From Tricholoma matsutake (Eukaryota > Basidiomycota > Agaricomycetes > Agaricales > Tricholomataceae): a DNA stretch of 64,000 nt. Of the stretch, positions 21,207 to 32,346 are shown in pieces. A program made the position numbers and the translations under genes. The stretch is from positions 1,674,001 to 1,738,000 of the forward strand of contig AP026545.1 in assembly GCA_026075535.2 (NCBI GenBank), read 5' to 3'. The notes beneath the pieces are model-generated. The model made no database searches and was not told the DNA's origin. It saw nothing but the letters and a program-made list of their open reading frames with translations. Each line of letters opens with the position of its first letter. Within the stretch, counting starts at the first letter, position 1.

Positions 21207-21578
21207 CTATACTACAGGGTTGCGAAGTGAAGAACGTCGAGATCTGACCACCGAATTATAGTTAGACAACATGAATTGGACACCTTGGAAGCGATTGGTC
21301 GTTTCAATTTCCAATGAGATCAATCGTAGTGGAGTGAACCCGAAACCTTTGAAGTCATCAAGCCTAGGACTGCAGGTGAGTGCGGAGTACCACATGCAGA
21401 TTAGATCGCACTCGCACAAACGTTGAGGGTTTTGACGCTGAGATTCCATTGTCACGGATGAATCGATGACGATCGATCTAGTACCGCTGTTACGAGTCCG
21501 AGGTAACGAGGACTCGTCTTTATGTAAAGGCGGAAGAAGGGAGTAGACCTGTGACCGATCCCTCACATGAGCAAACAT
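21207..21578 (-). CDS. hypothetical 123-residue ORF
   Basis: An uninterrupted minus-strand frame (MFAHVRDRSQ ... SLRNPVV) in CpG-rich sequence upstream of a foldback element. No domain, signal peptide or membrane segment is evident, and no neighbouring exons could be joined. It may be a chance ORF; coding status is doubtful. Confidence 0.2.
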   Translation of the reverse strand: MFAHVRDRSQVYSLLPPLHKDESSLPRTRNSGTRSIVIDSSVTMESQRQNPQRLCECDLICMWYSALTCSPRLDDFKGFGFTPLRLISLEIETTNRFQGVQFMLSNYNSVVRSRRSSLRNPVV

Positions 21579-21765
21579 CGACCTGTAAATCTGAGTTTAA
21601 ATCAATAGGACATGATAATAATTACGTTACATAAGCAACTCAGGTAAGGTGTAAGCCGTACCTCGCCGACTCATGTTAAGTACATGTAAAAGAAATGAAA
21701 GATAGGTATGTAAGGCGAGAAGGAGTGACGTAAGGAATAATAACATTGACATAACCAAAAAGTCA

Positions 21766-22219
21766 ACTAAGGTAGGGTTCGTTCACTCCCAACCACATCA
21801 CATGGCTAAAGAGTAACAAACTGTAACACATTAGGATTTCTCTAATTACTGTTTCCCTTAAATGTTTCTCTCAAAAGTAAAACCTAAGACCTCCATAAAA
21901 TATCCTTCTGAAGAAGTTCTAGGTGCTTGATCACTTGATTCTGAGGATGGAGGAAAGTTATTAGAGCTAGGTCGAGCATTCACGGACATTGCCGGACATT
22001 GGTATAAAGTTGATCGAACCTTAATAACTTTCCTCCTTCCTCACAATCGAGGGATCAGTAAACTAGACTCTCTTGAAAATGTTATTTTCTGTGGATTATA
22101 AGTTTTACATTTGAGAAAAACACTTGTTCGAAGCAGTAATTAGACAGATGGTTGTTGGTCACAATTTGTCACTCTTTATCCACGTGATGTGGTTGGGAGT
22201 GAACGAACCCTACCTTAGT
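21766..22219. mobile_element. foldback MITE, 454 bp
   Basis: The two ends are inverted repeats: ACTAAGGTAGGGTTCGTTCA at 21766 and its complement ending at 22219, matching for about 36 bp through CCACATCAC. The similarity continues imperfectly to the centre (shared words AAAGAGT, CTAATTACTG, GGAAAGTTATTA), so the whole element can fold on itself. The target duplication is unclear. It lies at the right edge of the CpG-rich island. Confidence 0.8.
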
Positions 22220-22320
22220 CACGAGTGAAACCGAACATGAGTGATCGAGGGAAGCTGAGTCAGCATTCTAGAAAACCTGTTTTGGGTAAACAACCCAAAC
22301 GGGAACGCGAAAGCATCGAG

Positions 22321-22376
<56 letters not shown>
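22321..22376 (+). repeat. (AAC)n microsatellite
   Basis: About 19 uninterrupted AAC units. It creates an artificial poly-Asn ORF (22225-22566) that I do not consider a gene. Confidence 0.95.
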
Positions 22377-22559
22377 CCCCACCCCACCCCATTTTTTAAG
22401 TCGCTCTGAGCATCTGTACTGCTCCAAACTCACTCTCCAACACTCATTCTCATCCTGCTTTACCCATGTCTTGCTTTTCATCCGTCTTAAACTGAGCTTT
22501 TTCTACTTTTCACTCGACACAATCATCAAATTTATCTCCGAGTTTCTCCTTTTGTCAGG

Positions 22560-23920
22560 ACCCTGAGAGTCCAGAGATGGTGAATACTCCCGCACCCAAT
22601 CCGACTACCCTCCTCCCTCGACCCCAGCTAGAGCAAAACCCCAGTTCACCCCTCACATGAAAAACCATGGTGTTGTCAGACCGACAACTCCAGATTCCAA
22701 TCTCAGCTCAGACAATGACAATGACAAAACCCTCACGGTGGCTCCAAAAATGATGATGCTCAACCCGGGAAAACCACCAGAACTGCCAATGAGGCAATCA
22801 ATGATGTTTGCGATGAGTCAGAGGAAGGTTGCGAGACATTCTGAATGTTCATGGTCAAACCTATGAGAAGATTACTAGTTAACACTAGTCATGAAGGTAG
22901 TGTTATGAGAGATGAAAGTGTTTGGCACAGTCCGATCGAGTATTGATTGATATCGAGGGCGATCAATGAGATTGATGGTGAATGAGTTTATCGTTGATGG
23001 TCGATATGTGAGTTCTGGGGACCTTTCGATAGGTCGATAGTATATGAAGGGTGCAGTAAATGTCTATGAAGTGTTGGAAGGGTTACTAGAGCTAATGATG
23101 AGAGGATTGAGGGAGGATTGAGGACGCGATGATTGCAGAGGTTTCTTGTTGATCGAGAAAACCTGTAGAGACTTAGATTGTTTTTAGGAAGTTGATCGGA
23201 TGCTTAGAACTGTATACGAGACGATCTGTGAAGACAATTTCTTGTTATTTCCAAGTAGATACTACAGAGTTTTATATGTTTTAAAGAAACTTCCTAAAAT
23301 GGAATGAGAAACATGTGTAGAACATGAGGCAAAAGATATGAGTTAAGGCACAAGGCCATAAAGGAGACTGGAATCCGAACAAGAAAGATATATATATCAT
23401 ATGATGAAAGAGTAATAAAGGAAAAGAACTAAAAGAGACTGTCCTTTGTGTATAAACTGCGCTAAGTCTCACAATAATGTGTCCAGCGGGTTCTGTGCAC
23501 GATAGGGACTTGGAACGAGGCTGACCTATGATCAGCAGGTTTGAGCACGAGTTGGAATACGTCCTAGTGCATGGTCTTCCACCATTTAGATAACGAAGGC
23601 GGCGCCTGATGTTGCTCATAGTTTCTCGATATCGATCAATGACGCTCAACAATGGTCGACAATGCTTGATCGTGGTTGCAGCTGTTCGAAGTTGATCAGG
23701 GATGTTTGATGGTCATGTAGGGGGATCTTAGGGACTTTTGGGGCAGTCCTAAGGTTGTGCGATGTGGGCTCTTGATACGATCAATGTCACTGGTGATGTT
23801 TTGATGCAGTCAATATGATATTGCGATCGATAGACTGGGTCGCGCTGCGTCTGGGACGTCATAGGAGTTAGCTGATGTGATTAGAATGATGCTAAAGTGG
23901 TGAATCGGTCCTTGAGCCAA
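22560..23920. repeat. dispersed repeat with GATCGA word array
   Basis: The flanks (22920-23200 and 23620-23860) are saturated with degenerate GATCGA / TCGATAG words. The core 23221-23470 (TTCTTGTTATTTCC, GAACATGAGGCAAA, CATATGATGAAAGAGTAATA, AGAGACTGTCCTT) matches a core at about 60490-60725, where the flanks use a different word (TTCGAGGA). No ORF is supported. Confidence 0.6.
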
Positions 23921-23924
23921 GGAG

Positions 23925-24779
23925 ATGACCTATCACCATGCGACCATCCCACCCGACCACCTCCCACTCATCAAGGCTCCCATTGAGAAAAAGGGGTTTA
24001 AAATTTGTGGTATCTTTGCATTGTTTGGCAGTCCTCAGATCACCTTTCTTCTACCCTCTGATGCAGATCGCTTCAATGCCCTACAGTTCTTCGAAGTCCC
24101 TGCCAAGGTTTTGATGGAGTGTGCACGCATCAAGCCGCTCAAAGAAATCCCCATTCTTCACCCCTTTGAGCTTGTTGTCATGGGTGCTTGAGACTTTGAC
24201 CATCTCGAAGGCATCCCCGAGAAATGGATCAAGAAGATGGTTCCCCACTCTGTGATTGATATGCACACTACTCCGCTCAACTCCGACCTCATTATCTTCA
24301 CTATGTCGACATGGACTGACACAGTCAAAATCCTGCACTGTGCTGACTCTTTTCAGCATCACTTTCAAAACCAGCTTGCTTTGCCCTGCCTGCTTTGGGA
24401 CTACAATGATGATCTGCTGAACAAAAACTCACTGGGAGACCAGGTTGCAAAAGGTGCATCCCTGATCAGTGGAAATGTGGCATCGCTGTCTTGTCAGATC
24501 CAAGAGCTCTGTGGCAAGGTCACTGTCATCAGGCACCAGCAGGAAGATCTGATCATGAACCAAACCAAAATGTGCCAAGCCATCTCTGATCTCAACATTC
24601 ATGTGAGCCAGACCCAGCAGGCCCTTCTCATCCAAGGTCAAGAGTCCTTTATATGCTCTCAGATTGGTGAGGATGAGTCTAGGATTAGCAGTCTACATGT
24701 TGCTGCCATGTTCTCCAATGGCAAACCGAAGGAGGATTTTGAAAGGGCTATTGTGGAATTTGAGGTGTCTGTGGCTGTA
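23925..24779 (+). pseudogene. LINE ORF1 (gag-like), 5' part
   Basis: A plus-strand frame begins MTYHHATIPPDHLP and reads through a TGA (about 24189) into MVPHSVIDMHTTPL. The N-terminal region has an RRM-like pattern (FKICGIFALFGSPQITFLLP; VLMECARIKPLKEIP; HPFEL). A coiled-coil-like middle follows (LSCQIQELCGKVTVIRHQQE). This fits ORF1 of a Tad-like non-LTR element, whose product coats the element RNA. The frame ends where a MITE is inserted at 24780. The stop and the MITE make it non-functional. Placement upstream of an EN/RT ORF on the same strand supports the assignment; the exact clade is inference. Confidence 0.55.
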
Positions 24780-25321
24780 GGGCATGGCATGGGTAACCCT
24801 TGGGTATATTTTCTTATATCCCTACCTGTACCCATGAACACCATACCTGCATGGGTAGGGGTACAGTGTTATCATGGGTTTTTGCAGGTTACCCATGGTT
24901 ATTCATGGGTATTGATATTTTTTATTATATTTGACAGGAAAAGATGTTTGCATCTTCTCACAGGGGGTAAACCTGCAAGTCATGTCACCCTGACTCATGG
25001 GGTTCCTGCAATATGTCATCAAAAAGTACCCCTGCATTTTGTACTGTTATTTTTCATGATATCTGATAGAAATTTGCTGAAAAAGATGTTCACATCTCAT
25101 CACAGGGGTTTTTCCCATGATATGTCATTAAAAAGTCGAAATCTCAACACAGATGATCACTCACCTGACCAAAATCTGGGTACCAGCATACCCACACATA
25201 CCCATAACATCGTGGAAAAGGGTATGGTGTTGCCTGGGTATGGCAATCCCATACCTGTACCCATACTTGTGCATACCCATGACCAGAAACACACAGTGTT
25301 ACCCATACCCATGCCATGCCC
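24780..25321. mobile_element. MITE family A, 542 bp, TA target, GGGTA-rich ends
   Basis: It begins GGGCATGGCATGGGTAACC and ends with the inverse ..GGGTATGGGTA-type terminus CCCATGCCATGCCC. A TA dinucleotide lies on each side (24778-24779, 25322-25323). Subterminal TACCC/GGGTA words are dense. The right half (25000-25321) reappears inverted at 63760-64000 with high identity. It interrupts the LINE ORF1. No transposase is encoded; the TA duplication suggests mobilisation by a Tc1/mariner-type enzyme. Confidence 0.85.
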
Positions 25322-25615
25322 TATGCGGCTGACAAGAGGGAGCACCTCTCTAGGTTCACTAACCAGCTTGCCACAGTCACTGGGCACACTCTCCTTCCTG
25401 CTCTGCCTCCTTTGACCATGGCCTCCCAGTCTCCTCCTTCCATCCTGACCCCCCAGACTGCTTCGGCCCCACCCCCTCCCCTAGCTGCCCCTGCTCCTGC
25501 CCCTGCTCCTCCTGCTAGTGCTTCTCTGAAGATCTCAACACCTGGCAGCTTGTCCATGTCCATGAGCATGCCGGGTAACATGACAAAGAAGAGGAAAGTC
25601 AGCATTCCTCTGGGC
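25322..25615 (+). pseudogene. LINE ORF1, 3' part
   Basis: After the MITE, the frame YAADKREHLSRFTNQLATVT continues into a Pro/Ala-rich stretch and a basic KKRKV-like signal (TKKRKVSIPLG). It stops at TAG 25616-25618, a codon created by insertion of a second MITE. Upstream and downstream parts are one frame apart after removal of the first MITE, so another indel exists. The low-complexity Pro/Ala/Ser-rich tail is typical of the end of a gag-like protein. Confidence 0.45.
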
Positions 25616-25617
25616 TA

Positions 25618-26449
25618 GCGTTTACAGGTCTGGTTAAGTCTGGCTTTTGACATCTAAATGGGGCAACCACAACCGCAACCGGTTCAGGACTGACCCAGAT
25701 ATTGATGGACCACAACTGCACCACATAGGACTGGTCCATATCAGTCCATGGACCAATAAAAACCAGTCCAAACCAACTTTTTGTTGTAAAATTTGTTGTA
25801 CCAATATATCCCATATGTTTCTCAGCAACTATTACCCGGACCATCTAATGGTTACACCAGCAGTCGGATATCGTAATTTCCCGGTGACTGGTCCAACTTC
25901 TAAGAGATTTCATCAAGATTTGACTGAGATATGACCAAAACAAAAGTACATTGTATTACATGTTGTAGTTTGTATAGTTGTAGTTGTAGTTGTAGTTGAA
26001 GTTGTAGTATGTAGTTGCAGCTTGTGAGGGGTGTTAAATTAATCAAAGATACATGGTACAGATGTTTATGTGTGTTTTTATGTCTTGGATGGTGTCCAAT
26101 TGTACCCAACATTTTTGTAACACAAGGTATAAGCAGTACAATCAAAGTGATTTTAATCACAACAAAATACTCATCCAAAATGTATTTGGTCATATCTCTC
26201 TCAGTTCTCAACCATTTTTGATGATCCAGGGAGCAAAATTGAAGGCATTATGTGTGGGAATCAGGGGAAATAGATCATGTGACATATGAACTGGTTTTCA
26301 TTGGTTTGATGATATTCTTCAAAGTGAAAGACTGGCAACTGGACTGCAAAAGACTGGTCCTATAAATAGCCACTTGATGAACTGGACTTCAGTTCAGTTC
26401 AGTTTGGTTTCGGTCTTTTTCCAGTTCATAGGACCAGACCTTTAAACAC
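25618..26449. mobile_element. MITE family B, 832 bp, TA target
   Basis: Left end GCGTTTACAGGTCTGG and right end CCAGACCTTTAAACAC are inverted repeats, flanked by TA (25616-25617, 26450-26451). The interior has a (GTAGTT)n tract (about 25975-26020) and AACCGCAACC / CCAGTTC words. A second copy with near-identical termini is at 41934-43442. Non-coding. Confidence 0.8.
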
Positions 26450-26775
26450 TACTCTGGGCCAATCAACATCTTGTGTCATGTGCTCAGCCCACCCGGTCCA
26501 ACCTTGATCCAGTGGCTCTAGGCAACCCTATGGATCAAGATGGAGATATGGTGAGCGCCAATTCTAATTGTTTGTTGTCTTCTTCGACGGTTTACATGGG
26601 TGTTCGATGCATCAGTGATGAACCCTATGAAGTTGTGTCAACTTCGACCAGTGTCGTGTTGCTGAGGAAGGATCATGACACTAGGCTGGCTCAGTGGAGG
26701 AAGTTATCACTACATGGTGCTATTTGTTGCGCCATATATACTGCACCCAGTTTTCCTGCTTTTTCATCATTTCAT

Positions 26776-26950
26776 ATTCTTGGTTCTATTCATATGCCTC
26801 CTCCATCTTGCATTGCAGAGTCATTGGTCCTCCCTGCTGTGCTATCCTTTGCTTTCCCATTATTTTGTATTCTTGATTCTGTTTGTATGCCTCCTCCTTC
26901 TTGCGATGTGGAGTCATTGGTCCTCCCATCTGTGCTGTCCTTTGCTTATG
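26776..26950 (+). repeat. tandem duplication, ~85-93 bp x2
   Basis: TATTCTTGGTTCTATTCATA..CCTTTGCTT and TATTCTTGATTCTGTTTGTA..CCTTTGCTT are adjacent diverged copies in the LINE between ORF1 and ORF2. Both spell a 'MPPPSC..ESLVLP' peptide in the plus frame. Confidence 0.7.
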
Positions 26951-27117
26951 GTAGTGACCCACCAGTCAACTGTGCCCCTGTCCCCTGTGCTGTATCCAGC
27001 TCCAATTTCTTGCTTCTAACCAAACCACCCTGCCCATTGTTATGCTCCATGAACTTTCATTTTCAATTTTGTGTTCTGATATCTTTTCTTGTTTTGCTGC
27101 TATGTGTTAATACAACT

Positions 27118-29076
27118 ATGGCTATGCCCACATTTGTGCAGTCTGAACTCATGGTTTGTGCACTGAATGCTAATGGACTGATGAGCCCAGTTAAACTGGC
27201 AACTTCTCATGAAGTTAGCCCCTCTTTTCTTGGCACTCTCAGAGACTAAGACCCAGACCAATGCTGCCTCAAATCTCCAAATCTCTAGTTATGAGGTCTT
27301 TGAAGAGAAGGCAGTACCGTGTGCATTGCCTTCAACTTTGGCAAAGTGGGGGATCATTCTAGGTGTCCAGAAGGATGTACAGATTATGGCTCATGTTCCA
27401 CTCAATCTTGAACCTCTCAAGGGTCATGTTGTATGTGTTGATGTCATCGTTTCATCTCTTTCTTCATCTTCAACTTCCTTTATCCATCGTGTTTTTGCTG
27501 TCTATGCCCCATGTGACCTTGGTGCTAATAATTTGTCACTCAACTTTTGGCCATGTCTGATGGACGTGGTATGAGATACAAAGACTTTGTGGTCTCTTTT
27601 TGGTGACCTCAATGCCACTGTTGCGGCATCTGAACATGCATCAGACAATGTGCTGGCCTGACAAGCATTTAAAGGTTTCCTTTGGAATACACAGGGTACT
27701 GACCTGTGGAAGATATGTCCAGATTGCAACTGTTTTGTAGACTGGACAAGCCGGGATTGGCATTCAACTGATGGTGGCAGCATCATTGATCATGTAGCTG
27801 TTTTGACCTGCTGCCTTCTAGACTCTGAGATTTTGACTGACCCAACTTGGGTCCCTGGCTCTGACCACAGGGCCATCAAAGCTAAGTTTATTCTGAAGTC
27901 CTCTGTTCCTAACTTTTTGACAGTTTCTTCAACTCCGTTTGTCCCGTCCTTGCCTCTCCCACCTCCAAGGATTAAGTATCTCTCAAAGGACAACAAGTAC
28001 AAGTTTGCCCTCTTCATGGATTCTGTGGACCATCTTGTGGCATCTAATGTGACAGTTTTTCAAACTGACATAACTAGCGATGAATTTTACACTGAAAGGT
28101 ATAATTTACTGACTACACTCATTGAGCAGGCAGCAGTCAATTCCTTTGGTCAAAATAAATCGTATAGGTTTATTGAGAGGCAGGTCACTTCTCCTCGCAT
28201 CAAAGAGCTTGTTGCTCTTATTAGACATCTTGGGGGCACCATCTCACAATCCAAGGGTGATGCTAGGCAGATGTTGTATGGCTCATGATTGATCTTTGAC
28301 CAGTACTTGGTACAATTCGCACTCCTTGAATGGTCATCCTGCAAGTCTGTTACTGAATATATGGTCAATGCTAGGTGTAACTGTCACAAAGGCTTATATG
28401 CTGCCAAGAAGGCTGTAATTCTTGAATGGGCTAGGCAATATGATGCGGGTTGAATCAAGGGGGTACTCTCTGGTGGTTCTTCTAAGAAACTGATGTCTGG
28501 GTCTGCAGTGTTTGTTCCCCTTCCTAGAGCAGTCAACTCTATGTTGACACCTGGTGTTATTGCTACTGACCCTGCCCTTGTTGCTGAAGAAACCAGGCAG
28601 TACTTCATCAGGCTTTATGAATGCTCAGCACCCCCAGATAAGCCAAAACCCTGGCTCACCACTCCTTCTGTTTTGGCAGTCAAAAATCGTGTCCTGGATG
28701 ACCCTTTCCTATGGCTGATTGTAGCAACATTGGCCAACATTCGTGCCCAGATGGGTGGGAGAAGTGGTGCATCAAAAACCTTTCTGACAAAGTTCTCCAG
28801 CTAGTTTTGGATCTACACAATTATTCAGTCATTAATGCCAGTTTTCCAGGAGATATCAAGGACACCCACCTCACTTATTTTTACAAGTGTGGAATTTGTA
28901 CTGACCTGTTGAACTGGAGAGGTCTCCTCATCTCCAATTTTCTAGCAAACTCACCTATGACCTGGCTCAATTTCAAGCTCTCACCCTATGCTGCACGAAT
29001 GGGTATCATTTCTGAGACTCAAGTTGCCACCCAGCCCTGTGTACAAACTCACGATCTGATGAGCTTCCTTGGTGGG
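27118..29076 (+). pseudogene. LINE ORF2: endonuclease plus start of reverse transcriptase
   Basis: In order and across several frameshifts and stops, I see motifs of an APE-type endonuclease of non-LTR retrotransposons: LNANGL (27163), LSETKTQT (about 27235), VFAVYAP (27492), GDLNATV (27602), IIDHVAV (27783) and PGSDHRAIKA (27858). A linker leads to reverse transcriptase entry motifs MGPDGWEKW-like (about 28752), LTYFYK..TDLLNWRGLLISN (28872-28950) and QTHDLMSFL (29046). The endonuclease nicks target DNA and the RT copies element RNA there. The RT is cut before its catalytic YxDD region by insertion of an LTR at 29077. Stops and shifts show a dead copy; EN plus linked RT fits the Tad/L1 group. 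Confidence 0.75.
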
Positions 29077-29266
29077 TGTAGTAAACTGGGGGTTAGACCT
29101 TAGAATTTCACTCAACGAAAACACATATCACATATATTTGTTGTGTAAGTAAAAAGTCCATTGATATAGAAGCTGACTGGCCCTTATAAAGGGGTCTGGT
29201 TCAAAGCTATTGACCAGTAATGTAAATATATATAAAGACTAGCAAATGGAGCTAGCCATCACTACA
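29077..29266 (-). mobile_element. short LTR (190 bp) of a minus-strand retroelement, 3' LTR
   Basis: Bounded by TGTAGT and ACTACA. Immediately beyond 29266 the minus strand reads AAAGGGGGAGAG directly before the LTR, a textbook polypurine tract, so this is the 3' LTR of an element lying to the right. It interrupts the LINE reverse transcriptase. The partner LTR was not found in the window. Confidence 0.7.
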
Positions 29267-29279
29267 CTCTCCCCCTTTG
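29267..29279 (-). promoter_or_regulatory. polypurine tract
   Basis: Minus strand CAAAGGGGGAGAG abuts the LTR at 29266. This is the plus-strand priming site of an LTR retrotransposon. Confidence 0.7.
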
Positions 29280-29349
29280 GCTTGAACGCGGAGGGCAAGC
29301 CATGACCAACCCAAAAGTCAAGAAGTGGATAAATGATAAAGGGAAATAG

Positions 29350-31500
29350 TTTTACTCAGCCTGGGGAGGTTGAGGAGGAGGAGGGCCCAAGTTTCTGGAG
29401 GACTGACCACCATCAGGTTTGTCCAGATCCATTCCATCGCCTAATGGGATGGCGGAGAAGGCTGGGGACTCATTAGTAGAACCCAGGGAAGGCGCCTGGG
29501 AGATGGGAGTCACCAGAGACAATTCCATGGCAGGCAAGATGGGGGGCTGCTCCCCCTCTGGGAGGGCAGCTGCATGATCAAGGGATTTGTCTTCGGATTT
29601 GGAGATTGAGTCGATGTATTTGGATTCGGAGCCCCAGTTCTTTCATCGACTCTGAGTTACTCACACAATAAGTTGGGGCTTGCCCCCTCTTGACCCTGCA
29701 AGAGAGGGGCCATGCATAGATAGCCATGTGCTCTTTCTTTCATTCTTTTTTGGCCTTATTTTTCTTGGCCTTGGTGCGATGGGGAGGACCTAAGTAGGTC
29801 TAGCCTCCGTCTACGTAGTCTGTGGTCTCTAGAGTTCAGGGAATGACTGGGGAGTTAGAGGGAACAGGAGTTAGAGGAATGATGTTGGGAGAGGATGCCG
29901 CTGCCACAGGGGGAACAGTTGACATAGCTGGGGGGTTGTTTCCATGGGAGGGTCCAGATACTTCCAACCAAACACTGGGAAGCAATGGGTGGAGGCTCAG
30001 GGACCAGAAGGCAGAACTGGAAGGTCCTGGGGCAGATAGCCCAGAGGACGCAGAAGCAGGACAGGGAAACACCGTCGGAGGATGCAGAGAGTCAGCATAG
30101 CCCACAGGTTGCATGGTGGAGATGGAAGAATTAGATGCAGAGCTTGGAGGCACTGCTTGTATCAAGGATGAGAGACCCACCAACCCCCCTAGGGGGGAAG
30201 GAGCCTCAGGTGAGTCCATGTCTCTCTTGCACTTGGAAGGAGGGGGTTGAGTCAAGCTGCGCGCCCCCAGAGGAGGTTGCCACACCCCCGGGGTTCAGTC
30301 ATCAGAGGGGCATCCTCAGGACTAGAAGGGGCAGCTTGACAAACATATTGGAGGGTAGTGGTAGCATCCATGGACTCGTCTTCCCTACAAGACTGTGAAG
30401 TTGCCGACAACCATCCTGTCCTATAGTGATAGGCTTCTCTGACCATGAGGTCAGGGACCCCGATGGAGGCCAGGTGCCAGATGACATCCTCCATGGTGAC
30501 ATTGTCAGTCACTGGGGACATGAACTGCCTGTCTCGGTGCAGAGCAACCAAGACACCAATCAATGTTTGCACTCTTTGATACAATCCTGGGGTGGTGAAT
30601 ACCTCTGCCAGGCATAGATTCAAGCTGGACTTCTGTCCCTGAGACAGTCCAGGGGGCACCTGTTGATGCATTAATAACATTCCCCTTACTTGGGGAAGGA
30701 AAACTTGGTGTTCATCCAGAACCAACCCAGAGGAGTTCCAGAATTGGTAAAGTTGGTGGTGCACACGGGGTTGGGCCATCCTGCCCAGCTCATGAAGGTG
30801 CTGGATTCCTTTGGAGGACTGGCATTCCATAGGGAGCCACTGGGGAGGTCTCCAGTGGGCGATGGCATAGTTCATCAGAGACGTCTGTGTCTCTGAGGGA
30901 GTGAGGCTGGCATAATGCATGTATGACTGTGCTCACCATAGATCAGTTTCGTTGCTGGGCTGCTGAGCAGCCACAGCCCAGAGGCCAAATTCAGCACTGT
31001 TTTGCAGTAGAGCCAGAGGAACAGGATTGCACCCTAGAGGAGCAGGGACCCAGTTGGCAGGTCAGGGAATACCCAATGCTGGGTTGCTCATCCTGGGTCC
31101 TGAAGGGGGGAGGAGAGGGTACTCCCTGTCCTTCTGTCCTTCATCCACCTCCATCGCCTCCGCTGGGTGGACAGTTGGGGCAGGCCTAGTGGCAGCACTG
31201 GCATAGGAGTGATTCCTGGCCAGAGAACATGGTCTGGGTGAAGGTTTGCAACCACGGGGTCGTTTGGATGGGTGATCCTTCAAGCACTGGTCCAATTCAT
31301 CCTCAAGGTGCCAAATGTGGGCCCTGAGTTTGGCTGTCTCATCCTGATAATCCTCCTGGAGTTGCCTGGCCACCACTCATGCCCCAGAGGAGATCTCGGC
31401 AGTCTCAGCAGTCCTTGGCATCGAGATAGTCTGGGTCCTGGTCAAACTCCAGTTGGTATACATGCATGGTGTACTGCTTGCAAATGTCACATCCACCATG
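29350..31500 (-). pseudogene. gag-like ORF of the short-LTR element
   Basis: From 31500 downward the minus strand encodes CDICKQYTMHVYQLEFDQDP (a Cys/His cluster), then a coiled coil (YQDETAKLRAHIWHLEDELD) and a basic patch (KRPRGCKP). A helical domain follows (SLMNYAIAHWRPPQWLPM; GIQHLHELGRMAQPRVHHQL; HRDRQFMSPV; LMVREAYHYRTGW), then a Pro/Ser-rich tail ending GPPPPQPPQAE just before the polypurine tract. Several frameshifts and stops break it. I see no protease, RT or integrase motif, so the portion in the window is gag-like only. I do not recognise a named family. The upstream part continues beyond the inserted chromovirus at 39216-39561. Confidence 0.45.
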
Positions 31501-31502
31501 AT

Positions 31503-32210
31503 TGTTAAGAACTGATCCTAGAGGGCTCATCAGAATCCGATCAGACACTGCGGGTGATAATAGCGGGGGTTGTCGGGTCAATGCGGATTCTGTGGGAGGG
31601 GAAACAGAAAGGACTTGGCTTCAGCTTGTAAGAAGCTGCACCCTTCACCTCATCTGGTGTCCTAATTTCATGTTGAAGGTCTGGAGGTAGGAGTAGGAAA
31701 GTGTGGGTAAATGCAGGGAGGAGTACAGGGGGATTTAGGTTAAGTTCAGATGAGACTAGAACTTCAGAGGGAGACTAGAGGTCAAGTCGAATGGAGTTCA
31801 GACTCTTAGAGGACAGAGGTAGGAGTAGAATGAGATTTAGATTGACAAGTTAAAGTCGAGTCTATGTCGATATACAAACTGAGGAATACAAGGCGAAACT
31901 AACTAAACTTAAATACTAGAGTCCGGAATAAAAGCAGGACAGAAATGGGAACTGCAGCAGTGTCTCGACTGTGTAGATAAATTACTTAGCAGAGGCCACA
32001 CAGGAATCCATAGTCAAGTTTGCAAAACTAGATGGCAGCCTTGGGAAGGCAGCCATGGGTGCTGTACAAGACGACCTGGTGCACAGCAGTGTGGGCAGTG
32101 CAAGGCAGCCGGGAATGAAATCAGAAGGAGTAGACAAATGTCAGGTTAGACGTGCAGGAAAGAGTTGGATGGAATGCGGGTTCTGATTGGGCAAGGAATG
32201 GTTCTTGACA
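31503..32210 (-). repeat. chromovirus 3' LTR
   Basis: 708 bp, TGTTAAGAAC..GTTCTTGACA on the plus strand. The polypurine tract GGGGGAAATAC lies next to it at 32211-32221 (minus sense). It carries an insertion of about 25-30 bp (near 31952-31978) absent from the other LTR. Confidence 0.9.
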
Positions 32211-32346
32211 GTATTTCCCCCTTAGTGCTGAGCCTACGAGGCACATGAGGGTTTGAGTCCAAATGAGGAAGTTGGTTGAATTTCCAAATGCGGCAATTGG
32301 TTGAAAAATTTTCATGTCGTTTCCTACTCCCATCACATATCAGAAA

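Noticed and set aside
22225..22566. 113-residue poly-Asn ORF
   Set aside because: Produced by an (AAC)n microsatellite with no flanking domain.
24237..25415. Single 392-residue gene
   Set aside because: The apparent ORF reads through a 542-bp MITE; the two ends belong to an interrupted LINE ORF1.
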